This document shows positions 17,409-26,609 of a stretch of DNA of 64,000 nt, in pieces (the stretch's first letter is position 1; each line of letters begins with the position of its first letter). Origin of the DNA: Geobacillus genomosp. 3 (lineage in GTDB: Bacteria; Bacillota; Bacilli; Bacillales; Anoxybacillaceae); contig NC_022080.4 in NCBI RefSeq assembly GCF_000445995.2, positions 868,001 to 932,000 of the forward strand, in the 5' to 3' direction. A program made the translations under genes and the position numbers. The notes below the pieces were generated by a model. That model made no database searches. It saw only the letters and a list, made by a program, of their open reading frames with translations, and had not been told where the DNA came from.

Positions 17409-18158
17409 ATGCTCGAAGACATTTTGCGACAAGTACAAACAGGGGAACTGAGTGTCGAAGAGGCGAAGGAGCGGTTGAAGCCGTTTGACCGCTTAGGATT
17501 TGCCAACGTCGACCTTCATCGCCCGAAACGGCAAGGGTTTCCGGAAGTGGTGTTCGGGGAAGGAAAAACGGCAGACCAAATCATCGCCATTGTCCGAACA
17601 CTAAAAGAACATCACGACCGCGTGCTCGTCACCCGCGTGACACAAGACAAAGCAGCGGCTGTGCGTGCGCTGTTTCCTGAGCTGGTGTATCATGATGCCG
17701 CGCGTCTGTTATATTGGAAAAAGGAACAGGCGAAAACGAAGGAAACGGATGCGTATATCGCTGTGATTTGTGCCGGCACGTCAGATCTCGGCGTCGCCGA
17801 GGAAGCGGCGATCACCGCCGAGATGTTCGACTGTGAAGTGCGGCGGTTTTACGATGTCGGCGTGGCGGGCATTCACCGGCTGTTTCACCATATCGAAGCC
17901 ATTCGTGCGGCGACCGTTTCGATCGTCGTGGCCGGAATGGAAGGGGCGTTGCCAAGCGTCGTCAGCGGCCTTGTCTCCCACCCGGTGATCGCCGTGCCGA
18001 CAAGCGTCGGCTATGGCGCCCACTTCCAAGGGTTATCGGCATTATTGACGATGTTGAATTCATGCGCGCCGGGCATTAGTGTCGTCAATATTGATAACGG
18101 ATTTGGCGGCGGATATAGCGCTGCCTTAATTCACCGGCTCGCCTGCCAAAAGGGGTGA
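17409..18158 (+). CDS. larB: LarB, P2CMN synthase for the nickel-pincer cofactor
   Basis: LarB carboxylates and hydrolyses nicotinic acid adenine dinucleotide to pyridinium-3,5-biscarboxylic acid mononucleotide, the first step of the cofactor. The 249-residue protein has a LarB-specific N-terminal part and a C-terminal AIR-carboxylase (PurE-like) fold: VICAGTSDLGVAEEAA, VVAGMEGALPSVV and SVGYGAHFQGLSALL. The gene starts 8 bases after gntK and ends 5 bases before the larC ATG. An alternative start is GTG 17406. Nothing unusual was seen in its active-site segments. Confidence 0.93.
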   Translation: MLEDILRQVQTGELSVEEAKERLKPFDRLGFANVDLHRPKRQGFPEVVFGEGKTADQIIAIVRTLKEHHDRVLVTRVTQDKAAAVRALFPELVYHDAARLLYWKKEQAKTKETDAYIAVICAGTSDLGVAEEAAITAEMFDCEVRRFYDVGVAGIHRLFHHIEAIRAATVSIVVAGMEGALPSVVSGLVSHPVIAVPTSVGYGAHFQGLSALLTMLNSCAPGISVVNIDNGFGGGYSAALIHRLACQKG

Positions 18159-18163
18159 AACGA

Positions 18164-19078
18164 ATGACGATAATCTATTTCGATTGTTTCTCGGGAATCA
18201 GCGGAGATATGGTGATCGGCGCGCTCATCGATGCCGGCGCCGACCCGAAGCTGCTCGAAGCAGAATTAAAGAAACTCCCGTTGGAAGAGGAATACACGTT
18301 AACATGGCGGAAGATCGTCAAAAACGGCATTACGTGCACAAAGTTTGATGTTGTCCTCAAGCATGATGACCATCATCGACATCACTCCGGCGATGATCAT
18401 CGTGACCACCATCACGAGCACGCTCATGATGACGGACACCATCATCATCACGGGCACGGTCATGATGACAATCATCACCATCATCACGAACATGATCACG
18501 GCGATGGCCGTCATCTCGCACACACTCATGGCGGCAGCGATCATCATCATGGGCACGGCCACCATCACCGGTCATACAAAGAAATTGCGGGGATGATTGA
18601 AGCGTCTGAGTTAGCTGCGGAAGTCAAAGAAACGGCGTTGGCGATTTTCCGCCGCATCGGCGAGGCAGAAGGACGGATTCATCACGTTCCATTGGATGAT
18701 GTTCATTTTCATGAAGTCGGAGCCGTCGATTCGATCATTGATATTGTCGGAACGGCGATTCTCATCCATCAGTTAGGGGCGGTGTCGATTCAGTCGTCTC
18801 CGATTCCCGTCGGGTCGGGTACGGTTCATATCGCACATGGCGAATACCCGGTGCCGGCTCCGGCGACGCTCGAACTATTAAAAGGCGTCCCGATTGAACA
18901 GTCGGCGGTGAAAGGCGAGTTGACGACACCGACAGGGGCAGCGATTGTTTCCGTGCTGGCGGAGCGCTTTGGCCCGCTCCCGTCGATGAAAGTAACTGCC
19001 ATCGGATATGGAGCTGGGACAAAAACGTTCCCGAACCGCCCGAATGTGCTGCGCGTAGTGATCGGTGAACAACGGTAG
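18164..19078 (+). CDS. larC: LarC N-terminal part (nickel insertase), His-rich
   Basis: LarC inserts nickel into the thiolated pyridinium nucleotide in a CTP-dependent step. This 304-residue frame holds the N-terminal nickel-binding part, beginning YFDCFSGISGDM. Residues about 65-135 are an insertion composed largely of His, Asp and Gly, longer than in most LarC proteins and probably able to store or buffer nickel. The ATG at 18164 has AGGGG 8 bases upstream. The frame ends at TAG 19076-19078; the C-terminal domain continues in the +1 frame, overlapping this one by up to 17 bases. Either two chains are made or ribosomes shift frame, as described for L. plantarum larC1/larC2. Confidence 0.9.
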   Translation: MTIIYFDCFSGISGDMVIGALIDAGADPKLLEAELKKLPLEEEYTLTWRKIVKNGITCTKFDVVLKHDDHHRHHSGDDHRDHHHEHAHDDGHHHHHGHGHDDNHHHHHEHDHGDGRHLAHTHGGSDHHHGHGHHHRSYKEIAGMIEASELAAEVKETALAIFRRIGEAEGRIHHVPLDDVHFHEVGAVDSIIDIVGTAILIHQLGAVSIQSSPIPVGSGTVHIAHGEYPVPAPATLELLKGVPIEQSAVKGELTTPTGAAIVSVLAERFGPLPSMKVTAIGYGAGTKTFPNRPNVLRVVIGEQR

Positions 19079-19103
19079 AGGTGTACGGAAGGGAGGACGA
19101 ACG

Positions 19104-19586
19104 ATGGGCGGCCATCCTCCTCATCATGAACATATTGACGAACAAATGGTCAAAATGGAAGTGAATCTTGATGACACGCCGGGGGAGTGGCTCGGCTACG
19201 TGATGGAGTTGTTGTTTGAGGCGGGGGCAAACGATGTGTTTTACACGCCGATTTATATGAAAAAGAATCGCCCCGGCGTTTTGCTGCAACTGTTATGTTC
19301 GCACGGGAAGCTTGAGGACATGAAAGAGATTTTGTTTCGTGAAACGACGACGCTGGGGGTGCGTTATTACCCGCTGACGGTGCATCGGCTCGAGCGGCGG
19401 TTTCGTGAGGTGGAAACGGAGTGGGGGACGGTGGCGGTAAAGGAAGGCATTTACCGCGGCCAAGTCGTCCAAAGAGCCCCGGAGTTTGAACAATGCAAAA
19501 CGATCGCCCAGAGAAATGGCGTTCCGTTGAAAAACGTGTATGAACAAGTTTGGAAACAGCTGAATGAGAAACCGGAGAAAACCTAG
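19104..19586 (+). CDS. LarC C-terminal part
   Basis: This frame gives the C-terminal LarC domain, about 160 residues with VKMEVNLDDTPGEWLGYVM and the TPIYMKKNRPGVLLQLL segment, which takes part in CTP binding and oligomer formation. ATG 19104 is preceded by AAGGGAGG at a good distance, which favours separate initiation. The frame is open upstream to 19062 and includes a GTG at 19065 overlapping the end of the first part, so a +1 frameshift fusion is also possible. The relation to the N-terminal part is +1. A single-base sequencing error near 19076 would also explain the split. Confidence 0.82.
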   Translation: MGGHPPHHEHIDEQMVKMEVNLDDTPGEWLGYVMELLFEAGANDVFYTPIYMKKNRPGVLLQLLCSHGKLEDMKEILFRETTTLGVRYYPLTVHRLERRFREVETEWGTVAVKEGIYRGQVVQRAPEFEQCKTIAQRNGVPLKNVYEQVWKQLNEKPEKT

Positions 19587-19596
19587 GAGGACGATG

Positions 19597-20226
19597 ATGA
19601 GCGGTTTGACGCTTACTTTGTTATTTGGCCTTCTTTTAGGAATGAAACATGCGACAGAACCGGATCATGTCGTTGCGGTGTCAACGATTGCCAGCCGCAC
19701 GAATAAACTGTCGCTTTCATCGTTAGCCGGTGTGTTTTGGGGCGTTGGCCATACGTTGACATTGCTTGTGGTCGGCATGATCGTGATCAGTTTAAAACAG
19801 CATATTCCGGAAACAGTCGCCACATGGATGGAAATGGCCGTCGGCGTGATGATAATTGTGTTAGCGGTTGCCAGTTTCCGGGCCACAAGAGCGATGGGCG
19901 AACAGAAACCGCTTCATATTCACCATCTTCATATGAAATCAATGTTGATCGGAGTCGTGCACGGGATGGCCGGCAGCGCCGGCATGGTGCTTTTGACTTT
20001 AACGACAGTAGAGACGCCATGGCAGGCGTTCGCGTTTATTGTCATTTTTGGCCTTGGTACGGTCATCGGCATGATGATTTTTACGACATTGCTCGGCTTG
20101 CCGTTTTTGTTCGCCCGCCCGAAACAAACGTTGTATCGCGCGCTTGTGCAGGTTGTTTCTGCCATCAGTCTCGTTTATGGCGTTTATTATCTCTATGAAG
20201 TCGGTCGGGAAGGCGGATTGTTTTAA
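19597..20226 (+). CDS. NiCoT/UreH-like nickel permease
   Basis: This 209-residue protein has about six transmembrane helices. The first carries GMKHATEPDHVVAVSTI, equivalent to the HxxxxDH signature of the nickel/cobalt transporter families. A His-rich loop (HIHHLHMK) joins the halves. It probably imports Ni2+ for the LarA cofactor, since it is the last gene of the lar operon and starts 10 bases after larC. AGGAGG precedes the ATG at 19597. Cobalt or general UreH-like function cannot be excluded from sequence. Confidence 0.83.
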   Translation: MSGLTLTLLFGLLLGMKHATEPDHVVAVSTIASRTNKLSLSSLAGVFWGVGHTLTLLVVGMIVISLKQHIPETVATWMEMAVGVMIIVLAVASFRATRAMGEQKPLHIHHLHMKSMLIGVVHGMAGSAGMVLLTLTTVETPWQAFAFIVIFGLGTVIGMMIFTTLLGLPFLFARPKQTLYRALVQVVSAISLVYGVYYLYEVGREGGLF

Positions 20227-20231
20227 CCAAA

Positions 20232-20266
20232 AAAGGCTGCGCAACATCGGAGCGCAGCCTTTTTTT
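20232..20266 (+). terminator. Terminator of the uxaC-lar operon
   Basis: AAAGGCTGCGC pairs with GCGCAGCCTTT around a nine-base loop and runs into T7. Confidence 0.9.
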
Positions 20267-20271
20267 GATTC

Positions 20272-20307
20272 AAAAAACCGCCCCACCCCGAACACGGGGT
20301 GAGGCGG
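20272..20307 (-). terminator. Terminator of clpE
   Basis: On the minus strand a 13-pair stem (CCGCCTCACCCCG with CGGGGTGGGGCGG) precedes T6, just after the clpE stop. Confidence 0.9.
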
Positions 20308-20321
20308 CATTCGTCAGACGG

Positions 20322-22457
20322 TTATGATGCGATTTGCGCCACAATGGCATCGCCTTTGACATCGATGCGGATCGCACGCACCGATTGATCCGCGTCAAGC
20401 AGGCAGTCGGCGATGTTGTCTTCGACATGCTCTTGGATGGCGCGGCGGAGCGGGCGGGCGCCGAAGGCCGGATGGTAGCCGAGTTCGGCCAGTTTTTCTT
20501 TCCCCGCTTCCGTCACCGTAAGTTCAATGCCTTGCTCGCGCATCGCTGCTTTGACGTCGGTGAGCATCAAGTCGACGATCTCAAGCAAGTGCGCTTTTTC
20601 GAGCGACTTGAACTCGATGATGGCGTCGAAGCGGTTCAAGAATTCCGGCTTGAAGTAGGCGCTCAAAGAGTCAAGGACGCTCGCTTGCCCGCCGCTTTGC
20701 TTTTCAAAGCCGACGGTGATTTTTTTGTCGGTTGCGCCGGCGTTGCTTGTCGCGATGATGACCGTGTCTTTGAAGCTGACGGTGCGGCCTTGGCTGTCGG
20801 TTAAGCGGCCGTCTTCCAAAATTTGCAGGAAAATGTGCTGGACATCCGGGTGCGCCTTTTCCATCTCGTCGAGCAAGATGATGCTGTACGGGTTGCGGCG
20901 CACTTTTTCTGTCAGTTGGCCGGCTTCTTCAAAGCCGACATAGCCCGGCGGCGAACCGATCAGCTTCGAGACGGAATGTTTTTCCATGTATTCGCTCATA
21001 TCGAGACGAATCATGGCGTCTTTCGTGCCAAACAGCTCCTCAGCAAGCGTTTTGGCGAGCTCCGTTTTCCCGACGCCGGTCGGGCCGACGAACAGGAACG
21101 AGCCGATCGGGCGGTGTTTCGCTTTCAAGCCGGCGCGGCTGCGGCGAATGGCTTTCGCGACTTTTTTCACCGCTTCCGCTTGGCCGATCACTTTTTTCGC
21201 CAAGTTTTCTTCAAGATGTTTCATTTTTTCTTTTTCATCGGCCTGCAGCTTGCCGACGGGGATGCCGGTTTTCTCGGCGATGATTTGTTCGATGTCGGCG
21301 ACATCGACGACAGGGCGTTCTTGGTTGACGCCTTGTTCAAGTTGTTTTTCAAGCTTCAGTTCTTCAGCGCGCAGTTTCGCCGCCAATTCGTAGTTTTCCT
21401 CTTTCGCCGCTTGTTCTTTTTCTTTCGCGATTTGCATCAGCCGCTCTTGCAGCTGTTTTTCATCGGTCGGGCCGAGGCGCAAGTTCGCCTTCGAGCCGGC
21501 CTCGTCAAGCAAGTCGATCGCCTTGTCCGGGAGGAAGCGGTCTTGAATGTAGCGATGAGACAGTTTCACGCACGCTTCGATCGCTTCGTTCGTATAGCGG
21601 ACGTGGTGGAATTGTTCGTATTTCGACTGAATGCCTTTTAGGATGGCGATCGCTTCGTCAACGGTCGGCTCGTGGACGATGACTGGTTGGAAGCGGCGCT
21701 CAAGGGCGGCGTCTTTTTCAATTTGCCGGTATTCTTTGAGCGTCGTCGCGCCGACGACTTGCAGTTCACCGCGGGCGAGCGCCGGTTTTAAAATGTTGCC
21801 GGCGTCCATCGAGCCTTCAGCGGCGCCAGCGCCGACGAGCAGGTGGATTTCGTCAATGAACAAGATGATGTTTTTCCGCTCTTGCAGCTCGGCGATGAGC
21901 CGCTTCATCCGTTCTTCAAATTGACCGCGGATGCCGGTGTTGGCGACAAGCGAAGCAACATCAAGCAAGTACACGTCTTTGTTCAACAGTTTTTCCGGCA
22001 CTTGCCCTTCGGTGATTTTCAGTGCTAATCCTTCGACGATTGCCGTTTTCCCGACGCCCGGCTCTCCGATTAAGACCGGGTTGTTTTTGTTGCGGCGGTT
22101 CAAAATTTCAATGACGCGCGCAATTTCTTTGTCGCGGCCGATGACCGGGTCGATCAAGCCCGCTTTCGCCATTTGCGTCAAGTTGCGGCCGAATTGGTCC
22201 AAAAATCCTCCGCCATGGCTTTGCGGGCGTTTCGCCATCGTTTTCGGCGCATTCATTCCAACGTTGTCCGCCGCCAAATGGCCGGTGAAGAAATCATCGA
22301 ACGAAAACGGCGAAAAGCCGAAGTTCATTGGAATGGACAGTTGTTGCTTTTGCTTTTCATAGCATGTATGGCAAAGGTGAAGTTCTTGTTTTTCCCCGTT
22401 CCATTGCAAGTTGACGAACACCGATGCTTTATTTTTTTGGCATGCTTGACATAGCAT
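20322..22457 (-). CDS. clpE: ClpE, Hsp100 ATPase of the Clp protease
   Basis: ClpE unfolds aggregated or regulatory proteins and feeds them to ClpP under heat stress. The 711-residue protein has the ClpE-specific zinc finger (C3-x2-C6, C29-x2-C32), two AAA+ modules with Walker A GEPGVGKT and GPTGVGKT, a central UVR-containing coiled coil ([19 protein letters not shown] region) and a C-terminal Clp domain. It stands alone, with its own promoter, two CtsR operators and a terminator. RBS AGGGGG precedes the ATG. It is a typical heat-shock gene of Firmicutes. Confidence 0.96.
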   Translation of the reverse strand: MLCQACQKNKASVFVNLQWNGEKQELHLCHTCYEKQKQQLSIPMNFGFSPFSFDDFFTGHLAADNVGMNAPKTMAKRPQSHGGGFLDQFGRNLTQMAKAGLIDPVIGRDKEIARVIEILNRRNKNNPVLIGEPGVGKTAIVEGLALKITEGQVPEKLLNKDVYLLDVASLVANTGIRGQFEERMKRLIAELQERKNIILFIDEIHLLVGAGAAEGSMDAGNILKPALARGELQVVGATTLKEYRQIEKDAALERRFQPVIVHEPTVDEAIAILKGIQSKYEQFHHVRYTNEAIEACVKLSHRYIQDRFLPDKAIDLLDEAGSKANLRLGPTDEKQLQERLMQIAKEKEQAAKEENYELAAKLRAEELKLEKQLEQGVNQERPVVDVADIEQIIAEKTGIPVGKLQADEKEKMKHLEENLAKKVIGQAEAVKKVAKAIRRSRAGLKAKHRPIGSFLFVGPTGVGKTELAKTLAEELFGTKDAMIRLDMSEYMEKHSVSKLIGSPPGYVGFEEAGQLTEKVRRNPYSIILLDEMEKAHPDVQHIFLQILEDGRLTDSQGRTVSFKDTVIIATSNAGATDKKITVGFEKQSGGQASVLDSLSAYFKPEFLNRFDAIIEFKSLEKAHLLEIVDLMLTDVKAAMREQGIELTVTEAGKEKLAELGYHPAFGARPLRRAIQEHVEDNIADCLLDADQSVRAIRIDVKGDAIVAQIAS

Positions 22458-22486
22458 AAGGCATACCCCCTTTTTTGCTGTTTGTC

Positions 22487-22542
22487 TTTGACTTTCTTTG
22501 ACCTTCTGGTTTTATTATACTTTGACCTTTTTTGACTTTCAA
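22487..22542 (-). promoter_or_regulatory. clpE promoter with two CtsR operators
   Basis: On the minus strand TTGAAA (22537-22542) and TATAAT (22514-22519) are 17 bases apart. CtsR heptad pairs AGTCAAA-N3-GGTCAAA (22521-22537) and GGTCAAA-N3-AGTCAAA (22487-22503) lie between the promoter elements and just downstream. This matches the known CtsR regulon layout. Confidence 0.9.
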
Positions 22543-22713
22543 GTGTTTTGTACAAAAAAATTGTGATAACGGTGAAATGTTTTTGAAAAAATAGTGAATA
22601 CTAATGTAGGTGCAGCCAAACTATGATAAAGTCAAAAACAGAAAAAGAGGCGAAAAACAGCCTGTTGCCGCCGTTTGCCGTAAAGTTTTATTGCTAAAAG
22701 GAGAAAGGTGAAG

Positions 22714-23448
22714 ATGAGAAGACGTTTGCTTTTTACGTGGATGGCGTTGTTGGTTGTCGCTATGCTCGCGGCTTGCTCGAACAACGATGAGCAGGCGGAA
22801 ACGCCGGCTATGCTCGAAGTCAAACTGGATGTTCCCGACCATATTGAATTGAACAAGGCGGCGACACTTGCCTGTGTCGTGACGTATGGCGGAGAAAACG
22901 TGGACGATGCGAGTGAAGTGAAGTTTGAAGTATGGAGACATGGAGACGGCGAGCGGGAAATGCTTGAGGCGAAGCATGACGGCGATGGCCGCTATTCGGT
23001 GGAAAAAACGTTCACGGAAGCAGGGACGTATTCCGTTGTCGCTCATGTGACGGCGCGCGATATGCATAATATGCCGAAAAAAGACATTGTCGTCGGCCAG
23101 CCGGAACAAGCCGCCAATGGCCCCGATGCCAGCAGCCTGGATGATGAGAAAGGCCATCACAGCAGTGTGGCGATGTCGTTATTATCCCATTCATTCGAAG
23201 CCGGGAAACCGGCCTCATTGGTTGTCCATCTGACAAAAGACGGACAGCCGCTGACAGGTGCAACCGTGCGCTTTGAAATTTGGCAGGCCGATAATAAACA
23301 TGAATTTGTCGATGCGGCCGAAAAAGGGAACGGTGAATACGAAGCGGCTGTCACGTTTGCGAATCAAGGCACGTATTCAGTGAAAGTACATGTTGAAGGA
23401 AGCGGCGGGCTGCACGAACATCAAGTCGAACAAGTGACAGCGAATTGA
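22714..23448 (+). CDS. Lipoprotein with two YtkA-like domains
   Basis: This 244-residue secreted lipoprotein has a signal peptide with lipobox LAAC (cleavage before the Cys) and two similar beta-sandwich repeats of the YtkA/FixH-like type, about residues 35-120 and 155-240. Each ends in a pattern GxYxxxxTFxxxGTYxVxxHV. Such proteins occur near copper handling or cytochrome oxidase genes, but none are here. GTG 22708 is an alternative start; AAAAGGAG lies upstream of both. Function is not established. Confidence 0.75.
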   Translation: MRRRLLFTWMALLVVAMLAACSNNDEQAETPAMLEVKLDVPDHIELNKAATLACVVTYGGENVDDASEVKFEVWRHGDGEREMLEAKHDGDGRYSVEKTFTEAGTYSVVAHVTARDMHNMPKKDIVVGQPEQAANGPDASSLDDEKGHHSSVAMSLLSHSFEAGKPASLVVHLTKDGQPLTGATVRFEIWQADNKHEFVDAAEKGNGEYEAAVTFANQGTYSVKVHVEGSGGLHEHQVEQVTAN

Positions 23449-23644
23449 TCGAGCAGAGATGACAAAAACTGTCTTTCCTTTTCAACAAGATGATGCAGTT
23501 TGTTTCTTCTACACACCGGCAAGAGGAGGGGGTCCTGTTGATTGGATGGGATCCCTTCTTTTTTTCATTCCGGCGTCTTTCTTGTCCATGCCGGACATAT
23601 ATATGGCAATGAGCAGCGGACAAGAGAGAAGGGGATGGCAAACA

Positions 23645-24682
23645 GTGGGCAAGAGAAACGAGTGGTCGGAAGCGTGGCAAATCGCCGCTGTTTACATCGG
23701 TACCGTCATTGGAGCAGGATTTGCGACCGGAAGGGAAATCATCGAATTTTTTACTCGCTACGGGGCGGCGGGAACCGTCGGTGTGGCCGTCAGCGGTTTT
23801 TTGTTTACATGGGGCGGGGTTCGCCTTATGGTGATGGCGCGCCGCATTGGAGCGTCGTCGTACGATGAGTTGAACCGGTATTTATTTGGAAAAACGGTGA
23901 GCCCGTTCGTGACCTTGATGATGACTGCGATGATCGGCGGAGTAACGGCGGTGATGATCGCTGGAGCGGGGGCGGTGTTTGAAGAGCAGCTCGGTTGGAC
24001 ACGGCAGGGGGGCGTTGCACTGACGCTTGCTTTGGCGCTTATGGTGATGCTGTTGGGGCGGAAAGGGCTGTTTGGGGTCAATGTCTTTGTCGTGCCGATG
24101 ATGGTCTTATTTAGCGTTTTCACTTTTATGAAGACGGTGATGGCCGGGGAGTTGTGCCGCGCGGATGTTGTGGCCTCCGACTATTCTTTAAAAGCGGTGT
24201 TGTCGCCGTTTTCTTATGCGGCGTTCAATTTGGCCATGGCACAAGCGGTGCTCGTCCCGGTCGCCCGTGAAGCGAGCGACGAACAAATCGTAAAGCGCGG
24301 GGCGGTCTTGGGCGGAATCGTCTTGACCGTTTTGTTGCTGTTAAATCATATTGTGTTACTGTCGTTTCCGTACAAGGGCAGTTACGACATCCCGATGGCG
24401 GAAATCGTTCATACGTTTTTTTCAGTGTTGTACTGGTTTTACGTCTTTGTCATTTACGGGGAAATTTTCACATCGGTCATCGGTGGCCTATTTGGGTTGG
24501 AGCGCCAAGTTCGCGTGTGGGTTCCGGTTCGCGGAAAATGGCTGGTGATATTGCTCGTTGTACTGTTCGCGGCCGTCAGCCCGTTTCATTACGGCGAGCT
24601 GCTGTCTTTCATCTATCCGTTGTTCGGCTATATCAGCCTCATATTATTATGGCTTCTTTGGCGCCGCAAGTTGCCGCGCTAG
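23645..24682 (+). CDS. ykvI: YkvI-family membrane transporter-like protein
   Basis: This protein of about 345 residues has ten or so hydrophobic segments and begins with the APC-like IAAVYIGTVIGAGFATGREI stretch. It resembles B. subtilis YkvI, which also lies upstream of the queuosine genes, so synteny supports the name. The substrate is unknown. GTG 23645 is chosen because the long upstream extension is not hydrophobic and lacks conservation signs; other starts are possible. Confidence 0.7.
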   Translation: MGKRNEWSEAWQIAAVYIGTVIGAGFATGREIIEFFTRYGAAGTVGVAVSGFLFTWGGVRLMVMARRIGASSYDELNRYLFGKTVSPFVTLMMTAMIGGVTAVMIAGAGAVFEEQLGWTRQGGVALTLALALMVMLLGRKGLFGVNVFVVPMMVLFSVFTFMKTVMAGELCRADVVASDYSLKAVLSPFSYAAFNLAMAQAVLVPVAREASDEQIVKRGAVLGGIVLTVLLLLNHIVLLSFPYKGSYDIPMAEIVHTFFSVLYWFYVFVIYGEIFTSVIGGLFGLERQVRVWVPVRGKWLVILLVVLFAAVSPFHYGELLSFIYPLFGYISLILLWLLWRRKLPR

Positions 24683-24689
24683 CAAACAG

Positions 24690-24750
24690 GCCCTTTCGCT
24701 TTCCCCGCCTCTTCCGTTCTGGAGCGGGGGCGAAAGGGCTTATTGTTTTT
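24690..24750 (+). terminator. Terminator after the YkvI-like gene
   Basis: GCCCTTTCGC...CCCCGC pairs with GCGGGGGCGAAAGGGC and is followed by a T-rich run. It may also serve the converging chemoreceptor gene. Confidence 0.7.
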
Positions 24751-24852
24751 CTGTACAACGCCCGCCCAATCGGCATCCCTTCGCTTTCATGGCGTTTCGC
24801 AAAACGGGGGCTTTTTTCGAAATGGTCCTCCCGCATACGGATGTTGAAAGCA

Positions 24853-26466
24853 TCATCGCGAGCGAAAACGGGCGATCATCGTTTCCAAATCGCGGGCTGC
24901 GGAGGCCAAGGCATCCGCTTCCCCCGCCAGTTCGTGAAGGGCGAGCGTTTGCCGCTCGAGCCCCGCCGCCGTCTCTTGCACCATATCGGAAAAATCGGCG
25001 GCGACCGCGCGCACGCCGCTCATCAGCCTGCCCAGTTGCTCGCCGTCGGCGGTGATGGTGTTGACGTGGGCTTCGTTTTGCTGGAGCAAGTCGTTCAGCT
25101 GGGAGAACATGCCCTGAAACGATGTGAACGTCTCGCCTGTTTTCCAAAGCGAGTCTTTTGTCGTTTCAACGTGGCGGCCGCTTCCTTGCACGGCCTGCAC
25201 GGCGGCTTCCAACGCGCTCGTCATGTCGTCGAGCGAGGCGAAAATTTTGGCAGCGAAGGCGTTCGTATTTTCGGCGAGCGTCCGCACTTCTTGGGCGACG
25301 ATCGAAAAGCCGCGGCCTGCTTCCCCTGCGCGCGCCGCCTCGATCGAAGCGTTTAGGGCGAGCAAGTTCGTTTGTTTGGCAATCGTGCGGATGGCGGCGA
25401 TCATGTCATGGACGCGCGCCGCTTCTTTAGCCGCTTTGTCAATGAGAGCGGTCGTCTCACCGATGCCGCGCTGCATCGCATCCATGTTTGCCTTTGTTTC
25501 ATCGATCAGGCGGATTCCTTCGGATGCGGATGACCAAGCCTGACCCGCCTGTGTGACGACGCGTTCCACCGCCGCACGCATGAGCTGCACGCGTTCCACC
25601 ATCTGCCGGATGACGTCATCCGCTTGCTCGACGGCGGCTGTCTGTTGTTTCGTCCCTTCCCGGAACGTTTCAACCGCGGTGGCGATTTCATCAAACGATT
25701 CGGACAAACGGCGCATTTCCGCTTGCTGCTCATGGCTGACGTCATGCACCGTTTTTGCCGCTTTCGCCAGTTCGGCGATGATCGTGCGGATGCCGAGAAT
25801 CATCTTATTGATTTCATAAGCGATTTGGTGAAATTCGTCCCGTTTCCCTGTCGTTTGAAGTTCCGCTTGCAATTGGCCGGAAGAAACGGTACGGGCAACG
25901 CTGTACCATTGGCGCAGCTGGGCGGTGAGCACCCGGTGCCAAACGGCGCTGAGCCCCACCCCGGCTGTTATGGCAAACAGCGCGGCCCAAATAGGCGGCG
26001 CCCCGGCGAGGGAAGAAGTCAGCCCAACCACCGCCGGGGTGATGGCGATGCCGGCTAGCACCCATTGCAAATACGGGCGGTGCATAAGACGGCCCATCCG
26101 CAGGTTAAGACGTTTTCCGCCCGGTTCGGTCCAAAGCGGACAGCTGGCGTCAATCAACACTTCGCCGGTATCCCGTTCGTACACTTGCAATAGCGGCTCA
26201 TGCGTGCGGGCGGCGGCGAGCCCGACCGGGTCGGCAAACACTCTTCCCTCGCGGAGGCGATTCGTATGGACAAGCCCGTATCCGCTTTCATCGACGACCA
26301 CAAAATATTCATCATGCCCGAGATGGTCGTCTAAAAAGGAGCGGATGCGGTCGAACTGCTCGGCAATGGGCCGCTTCGAATCCATCAACTGCCGCAGCGC
26401 TTCCGCCGTTTCCGTCACTTTTTTTAACGCCTGTCTTGCCCGGCGCCGTTTCGTCAGCCCCCTCAT
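24853..26466 (-). CDS. Methyl-accepting chemotaxis-type protein with N-terminal cytoplasmic sensor
   Basis: This 537-residue protein ends in an MCP signalling domain, including the hairpin tip [21 protein letters not shown]. Unlike classical receptors there is no N-terminal membrane helix. A soluble region (about 1-130, with [17 protein letters not shown]) resembling a small PAS/Cache sensor comes first, then two closely spaced membrane helices (about 133-180) with only a short outside loop, then a HAMP-like linker. The topology suggests sensing of an internal signal. It starts at ATG 26466 after AAGGAGAATC. It is divergent from the ger operon; the ligand is unknown. Confidence 0.8.
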   Translation of the reverse strand: MRGLTKRRRARQALKKVTETAEALRQLMDSKRPIAEQFDRIRSFLDDHLGHDEYFVVVDESGYGLVHTNRLREGRVFADPVGLAAARTHEPLLQVYERDTGEVLIDASCPLWTEPGGKRLNLRMGRLMHRPYLQWVLAGIAITPAVVGLTSSLAGAPPIWAALFAITAGVGLSAVWHRVLTAQLRQWYSVARTVSSGQLQAELQTTGKRDEFHQIAYEINKMILGIRTIIAELAKAAKTVHDVSHEQQAEMRRLSESFDEIATAVETFREGTKQQTAAVEQADDVIRQMVERVQLMRAAVERVVTQAGQAWSSASEGIRLIDETKANMDAMQRGIGETTALIDKAAKEAARVHDMIAAIRTIAKQTNLLALNASIEAARAGEAGRGFSIVAQEVRTLAENTNAFAAKIFASLDDMTSALEAAVQAVQGSGRHVETTKDSLWKTGETFTSFQGMFSQLNDLLQQNEAHVNTITADGEQLGRLMSGVRAVAADFSDMVQETAAGLERQTLALHELAGEADALASAARDLETMIARFRSR

Positions 26467-26609
26467 TTATGATTCTCCTTTTTCTAGTTTTTTGTCTATC
26501 TCCAATAATATATAGAATATTCCGTCCAATCAATAGGAAATGTGGGGATGCATAAAAATATTCGTTTATTGGAAGACTATGCCGTAAACGGAAAGGCGAG
26601 GGGATGGCC

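Noticed and set aside
18299..18575. Long Met/Val-rich and His/Asp-rich frames opposite larC
   Set aside because: They are mirror images of the repetitive His codons of larC and have no RBS of their own.
20823..21641. 272-codon plus-strand frame inside clpE
   Set aside because: It is antisense to a clear clpE gene with all ClpE motifs; the composition (Phe/Arg-rich) is typical of shadow frames.
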